Shown: piece by piece, positions 5,710 to 8,093 of the stretch | How the letters are laid out: the number at the start of each line of letters is the position of its first letter | Position numbering within the stretch: the stretch's first letter is position 1 | DNA from: CAZJQT01 sp964548655 | Lineage (GTDB): Bacteria; Patescibacteriota; Saccharimonadia; Saccharimonadales; CAZJQT01 | DNA length: 8,093 bases | NCBI GenBank assembly: GCA_964548655.1 | Contig: CAZJQT010000024.1 | Span: 1 to 8,093 of the forward strand | Direction: 5' to 3' | The notes under the pieces: generated by a model | Databases searched by the model: none | Told to the model about the DNA's origin: nothing | Seen by the model: only the letters and a program-made list of their open reading frames with translations | Made by a program: the position numbers and the translations under genes

Positions 5710-6348
5710 ATGAATCCAAATGAAAACCAGCCAGAACCTGTACCAGACGTACCAAATCCAGTCCTAAACAATGAGGAGATAGTTGATCCGACTATCCCGG
5801 CCGGCAATCATGAAGTGGTTGTCATAAAGCGCCATCCTTTTGGTTTGGTAGCGTTATATCTGCAAGTTATTGTTGGCCTGGGTGTTGCCGCTGGCTTAAT
5901 AGATTTTTTGGTAAATCAACTAATTAGCGCCGATAATCGTGCTTCGATCTTACCCTGGCTGAATCTAGTATTAATACTAATAGCTGGAATCGCAGTAATT
6001 TTTCTGATAATTGCCACCTTCGTGTACTTACAAAACCGTTGGATTGTGACCGATGACAGCATTACGCAAATTACCCAAAATGGCCTATTCAAAAGACAAA
6101 TGTCAGAGCTATCGATGGCCAATATCGAAGACGTCACGGCGGTTCAGAACGGTCTACTGGCGACAGTTTTTGGCTTTGGTACCCTAAAGGCTGAAACGGC
6201 TGGTGAGCGCTCCAACTTTCATTTTATTTATTGTCCACGTCCAAATACCTATGCCAAAATAGTCTTGGATGCCCGTGAGCGTTTTATTAATGAAAATCCA
6301 GACGTTGCTAAACGCGCCAACGATTTATTGAACGTCCCAAGAACCTAG
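5710..6348 (+). CDS. Membrane protein with bacterial PH domain (YdbS-like, bPH2)
   Basis: This 212-aa protein has a proline- and asparagine-rich N-terminal tail (about 1-30) and two membrane helices at about 45-68 and 83-107. After these comes a soluble domain with the order typical of bPH2/YdbS proteins. NRWIVTDDSITQITQNGLFKR is followed by SELSMANIEDVTAVQNGLLATVFGFGTLKAET and HFIYCPRP (about 108-178). A short helical tail ends it. The arrangement helix-hairpin then PH-like domain is common in Gram-positive and Patescibacteria membrane proteins; the molecular role is mostly unknown, with suggested links to membrane stress or protein scaffolding. It sits nine bases after ruvB but appears to have its own promoter. 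Its TAG stop abuts the stop codon of the convergent pilus operon with no base between. Confidence 0.85.
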   Translation: MNPNENQPEPVPDVPNPVLNNEEIVDPTIPAGNHEVVVIKRHPFGLVALYLQVIVGLGVAAGLIDFLVNQLISADNRASILPWLNLVLILIAGIAVIFLIIATFVYLQNRWIVTDDSITQITQNGLFKRQMSELSMANIEDVTAVQNGLLATVFGFGTLKAETAGERSNFHFIYCPRPNTYAKIVLDARERFINENPDVAKRANDLLNVPRT

Positions 6349-6648
6349 TTACTCAGCAAATGGATTATCGCGTGCCTGTTGGAACAGAGTTTGAACTTGG
6401 ACATTTTGATCCTGAAGTTGTTGGATTTTATCCAGTGTAGCTTGATCAAATTTAGGGCGCTGCGCAGCGTTTAGCTTTTCGTCGATCGCGTCCTGACTTG
6501 GTTCTAAATGACTGAATTGATTGATCCTAAATACTAGGAAACCGCAAAGCCCAAGCAGCACCAGAACAAACATAAAGCCTAAGTATTTTTTGGCTTGGTT
6601 TACGAGCTTAGTAAGTTGGGCTAGGTATTTTTTGACATCTATTTTCAT
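6349..6648 (-). CDS. Small single-TM protein of the pilMNO operon (PilP position)
   Basis: This 99-aa protein is unrecognised by family. It has a basic amphipathic N-terminus (MKIDVKKYLAQLTKLVNQAKK), one membrane helix (about 23-41, LGFMFVLVLLGLCGFLVF), and an outside segment rich in Asp, Gln and Lys. That segment looks helical (ATLDKIQQLQDQNVQVQTLFQQARDNPF, about 70-97). Its start overlaps the pilO stop by four bases (ATGA), so it is the last gene of the operon. In diderm type IV pilus clusters, pilP follows pilO, and PilP is a lipoprotein bound to PilNO. This protein lacks a lipobox and PilP beta domain, so it is not PilP by sequence but may hold an analogous role. Its C-terminal DNPF echoes QNPF at the end of PilN. 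Function inferred from position only. Confidence 0.75.
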   Translation of the reverse strand: MKIDVKKYLAQLTKLVNQAKKYLGFMFVLVLLGLCGFLVFRINQFSHLEPSQDAIDEKLNAAQRPKFDQATLDKIQQLQDQNVQVQTLFQQARDNPFAE

Positions 6649-7274
6649 GGCTTTGTGTAGACCGTTAAGGTTATAGAAAAGTTAAGTAATGAACGGTTTT
6701 TGGAATCTGGTGTGATAGTTATCTGCGTAACCTGGGAAGTGCGCCGGTTTTGCTCCATGCGATCCAAGAAGGCAATTAGATTATTATAAGAAATCGGCTT
6801 GGCAGTGTCAGATGTAATAGTTATATCCAGCTGGTAGAGATTGCTTATACCATCGACGGCTTTTAGCTGAGTGGTTGGTGTTGTTGGCACTGGCGCCGGT
6901 GTTGTCGAGCTACTAGGCTGTTTAGGTACTATTGTGCCCAAACTCGAAGCTGGAAAAGTAACATTAGAAATCTTGATCCCCAGATCAGTTGCAATACTGA
7001 CTATTTCCCTGGTGACTTTAGCTTGGTCTTTGTCTTGGGGAACAATTTGTTTGGCAATCTGATCTAAAGCAGTGTATTTTTGAACGTCCTGCTTGGCCTT
7101 TCCGAGAGCGGTTTGCTGCGATTCTATAACCTCATTATCAAGTTTTAGACTGACCACTTTTTTAGATTGGCTACTAAGCATAGCATTACCCAGGTAAACA
7201 ATTGCGCCCACACCCAAACATAGAGCCAAGACCACACCCAGCATTATAAAATACAGTTTCTTGCTTTTGCTCAT
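6645..7274 (-). CDS. pilO: Type IV pilus inner-membrane assembly protein PilO-like
   Basis: The 209-aa product has the PilO layout. A short basic cytoplasmic tail (MSKSKKL) and one membrane helix (about 8-30) come first. A coiled-coil stretch (about 35-75) leads to IVPQDKDQAKVTREIVSIATDLGIKISNVTF. A Ser/Thr/Pro-rich linker (about 117-136) is followed by a ferredoxin-like C-terminal domain (about 143-207) with NNLIAFLDRMEQNRR and LNFSITLTVYTKP. PilO pairs with PilN outside the membrane to align the pilus motor and platform. The linker inserted between the two halves is longer and lower in complexity than in proteobacterial PilO. Start and stop both overlap neighbours by ATGA, so pilN, pilO and the next gene are translated as a chain. 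The call rests on architecture and position, since PilO sequences are poorly conserved. Confidence 0.82.
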   Translation of the reverse strand: MSKSKKLYFIMLGVVLALCLGVGAIVYLGNAMLSSQSKKVVSLKLDNEVIESQQTALGKAKQDVQKYTALDQIAKQIVPQDKDQAKVTREIVSIATDLGIKISNVTFPASSLGTIVPKQPSSSTTPAPVPTTPTTQLKAVDGISNLYQLDITITSDTAKPISYNNLIAFLDRMEQNRRTSQVTQITITPDSKNRSLLNFSITLTVYTKP

Positions 7275-7873
7275 GGGTTGGCCGCCGGTTTAGTTATGAA
7301 AAGAAAAGGGTTTTGTTTGGCAAACAAGGCACGGATTTGCACAGTACAAGGATATTGGCTTTTGGCAGCATCGCTAGTTGCCCCACATTGAATATTGACA
7401 ATATCAGCGCTGGCAAACAACTTGTTTTTGGGGTCAGCTATATTAACCTGGACTTGGGTAGCAGTTTGATAATCGGTGGCGGCTGCCTGCAGATCCAAGC
7501 CACCTTGCAACTTGCTAATATTTAATTCCGTCAAAACGGCACCAGGTGGCATAACACTACCAATTTGCTTGAGCATACTGGAGAACAACACCTCTTTGGA
7601 TAGGACTTGAACCACTAACTTCAAATCATTACTAATACCTTCAACCTGTTTTTGAGTTTCGTCTAGTTTTTGAGCCTGGAGATCTGCATTACCTTTGTCT
7701 ACCTGATCAGCTAGAGACTTAGTTGTTTGACGCAAATACAGTTGCCCGGCCAAACCAACACTTCCCAGCAAAGCTATACTTGCCAGCAACACAAACGACC
7801 ACTTCAGCAGTTTAGTATTACGCCGAGCGTAACCATAGTTTGATTTAACTTCAGGTGGCAGTAGATTAATCAT
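7271..7873 (-). CDS. pilN: Type IV pilus assembly protein PilN
   Basis: The 200-aa product begins MINLLPPEVK, the conserved cytoplasmic motif through which PilN binds PilM. A basic stretch (ARRNTKLLK) and one membrane helix (about 25-47) follow, then a coiled coil (about 50-95). The outside domain has LKQIGSVMPPGAVLTELNIS, matching the family's P.G..L..L signature. Cys163 and Cys176 sit in this external domain and could form a disulfide, which is unusual for PilN. The tail KQNPFLF ends in a hydrophobic patch. The start overlaps the pilM stop by ATGA. A G-rich GGGGG ten bases upstream could pair weakly with the anti-Shine-Dalgarno, but coupling is the more likely start signal. Confidence 0.92.
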   Translation of the reverse strand: MINLLPPEVKSNYGYARRNTKLLKWSFVLLASIALLGSVGLAGQLYLRQTTKSLADQVDKGNADLQAQKLDETQKQVEGISNDLKLVVQVLSKEVLFSSMLKQIGSVMPPGAVLTELNISKLQGGLDLQAAATDYQTATQVQVNIADPKNKLFASADIVNIQCGATSDAAKSQYPCTVQIRALFAKQNPFLFITKPAANP

Positions 7874-8093
7874 GTAAATATTTCCCCCGGTTTGATCAAA
7901 GCCAGACCAGCCGCGGTTACATACAGCGATTTCTCAACAGTGTTAGGAGCTTCAATGCGGTGGAAATCCAGATGTTGCCACGGCTCACACATCCTTACCG
8001 GTTGACGTAAGATATCAGTCAATAATTCTGAGAGACCAGGCATATTAGCGCCGCCGCCCATGGTGACCACCTGACTAATTTTTTGGTTGGTCG
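7870..8093 (-). CDS. pilM: Type IV pilus assembly protein PilM (partial, C-terminal part)
   Basis: The frame enters from the right edge without a start and runs 73 codons to TGA at 7872-7870. The sequence ISQVVTMGGGANMPGLSELL is the nucleotide-binding GGGA...PGL motif near the C-terminus of the FtsA/MreB actin-like PilM fold. It is followed by LRQPVRMCEPW and the closing YVTAAGLALIKPG, also typical of the family. PilM is cytoplasmic, binds ATP and the PilN N-terminal motif, and links the PilNO ring to the motors. It overlaps pilN by ATGA. An internal GTG at 8070 is not the start, because the conserved strand continues upstream of it. Confidence 0.9.
   Translation of the reverse strand, partial: TNQKISQVVTMGGGANMPGLSELLTDILRQPVRMCEPWQHLDFHRIEAPNTVEKSLYVTAAGLALIKPGEIFT

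Noticed and set aside
6340..6360. Bidirectional intrinsic terminator at the convergent junction.
   Set aside because: No inverted repeat or T-run is present around the two adjacent stop codons.
6871..7062. A plus-strand frame opposite pilO.
   Set aside because: It is the complement of the Ser/Thr/Pro linker and nearby pilO codons; its Gly/Val-rich product reflects that composition only.
1..8093. Alternative genetic code with TGA as glycine (Gracilibacteria/Absconditabacteria).
   Set aside because: TGA ends ruvA, pilM, pilN, pilO and MOSC exactly at family-typical lengths and inside ATGA-type overlaps, and no conserved domain continues through a TGA.

Overview
The window looks like chromosomal DNA from a small-genome bacterium, most likely of the Patescibacteria (CPR), possibly Saccharibacteria-like. 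This rests on inference. Genes are packed with ATGA or TAATG overlaps and tiny gaps, and recognisable Shine-Dalgarno sequences are almost absent. Several start codons sit only 6-9 bases behind a -10 box, which suggests leaderless mRNAs. Housekeeping genes are mixed with short orphan membrane proteins and a type IV pilus inner-membrane cluster. TGA is used as a normal stop, for example at the ends of ruvA, pilN, pilO and the MOSC gene, so the TGA-to-glycine code of Gracilibacteria/Absconditabacteria does not apply.

Layout. (1) Positions 1-1368, minus strand: a MOSC-domain protein overlaps by 8 bases a downstream nucleoside 2-deoxyribosyltransferase-like gene that runs off the left edge. (2) Positions 1369-1541: a divergent intergenic region with a promoter candidate for each side and a perfect 15-base dyad. 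(3) Positions 1542-2552, plus strand: two unrecognised membrane proteins. (4) Positions 2553-2882: a promoter and a small two-part membrane ORF that may be one frameshifted gene. It ends on the start codon of yebC. (5) Positions 2883-5700: a tight yebC-ruvC-ruvA-ruvB cluster, made of a YebC/TACO1 factor and the complete Holliday-junction branch-migration and resolution machine, with catalytic motifs intact. (6) Positions 5710-6348: a two-TM bacterial PH-domain (YdbS-like) protein, apparently with its own promoter overlapping the ruvB stop codon. (7) Positions 6349-8093, minus strand: pilM (C-terminal part only), pilN, pilO and a small one-TM protein, each junction a 4-base ATGA overlap. This operon converges on the PH-domain gene with zero bases between the stop codons.

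Functionally, RuvA and RuvB form the branch-migration motor and RuvC cuts the junction. PilM, PilN and PilO form the cytoplasmic-to-periplasmic alignment platform of a type IV pilus, and the 99-aa protein holds the position where PilP sits in diderm bacteria. I saw no RNA genes, mobile elements, CRISPR arrays or convincing intrinsic terminators. The least explained parts are the small ORFs before yebC, the orphan membrane pair, the 99-aa pilus-operon protein and the leaderless-looking promoter pattern.
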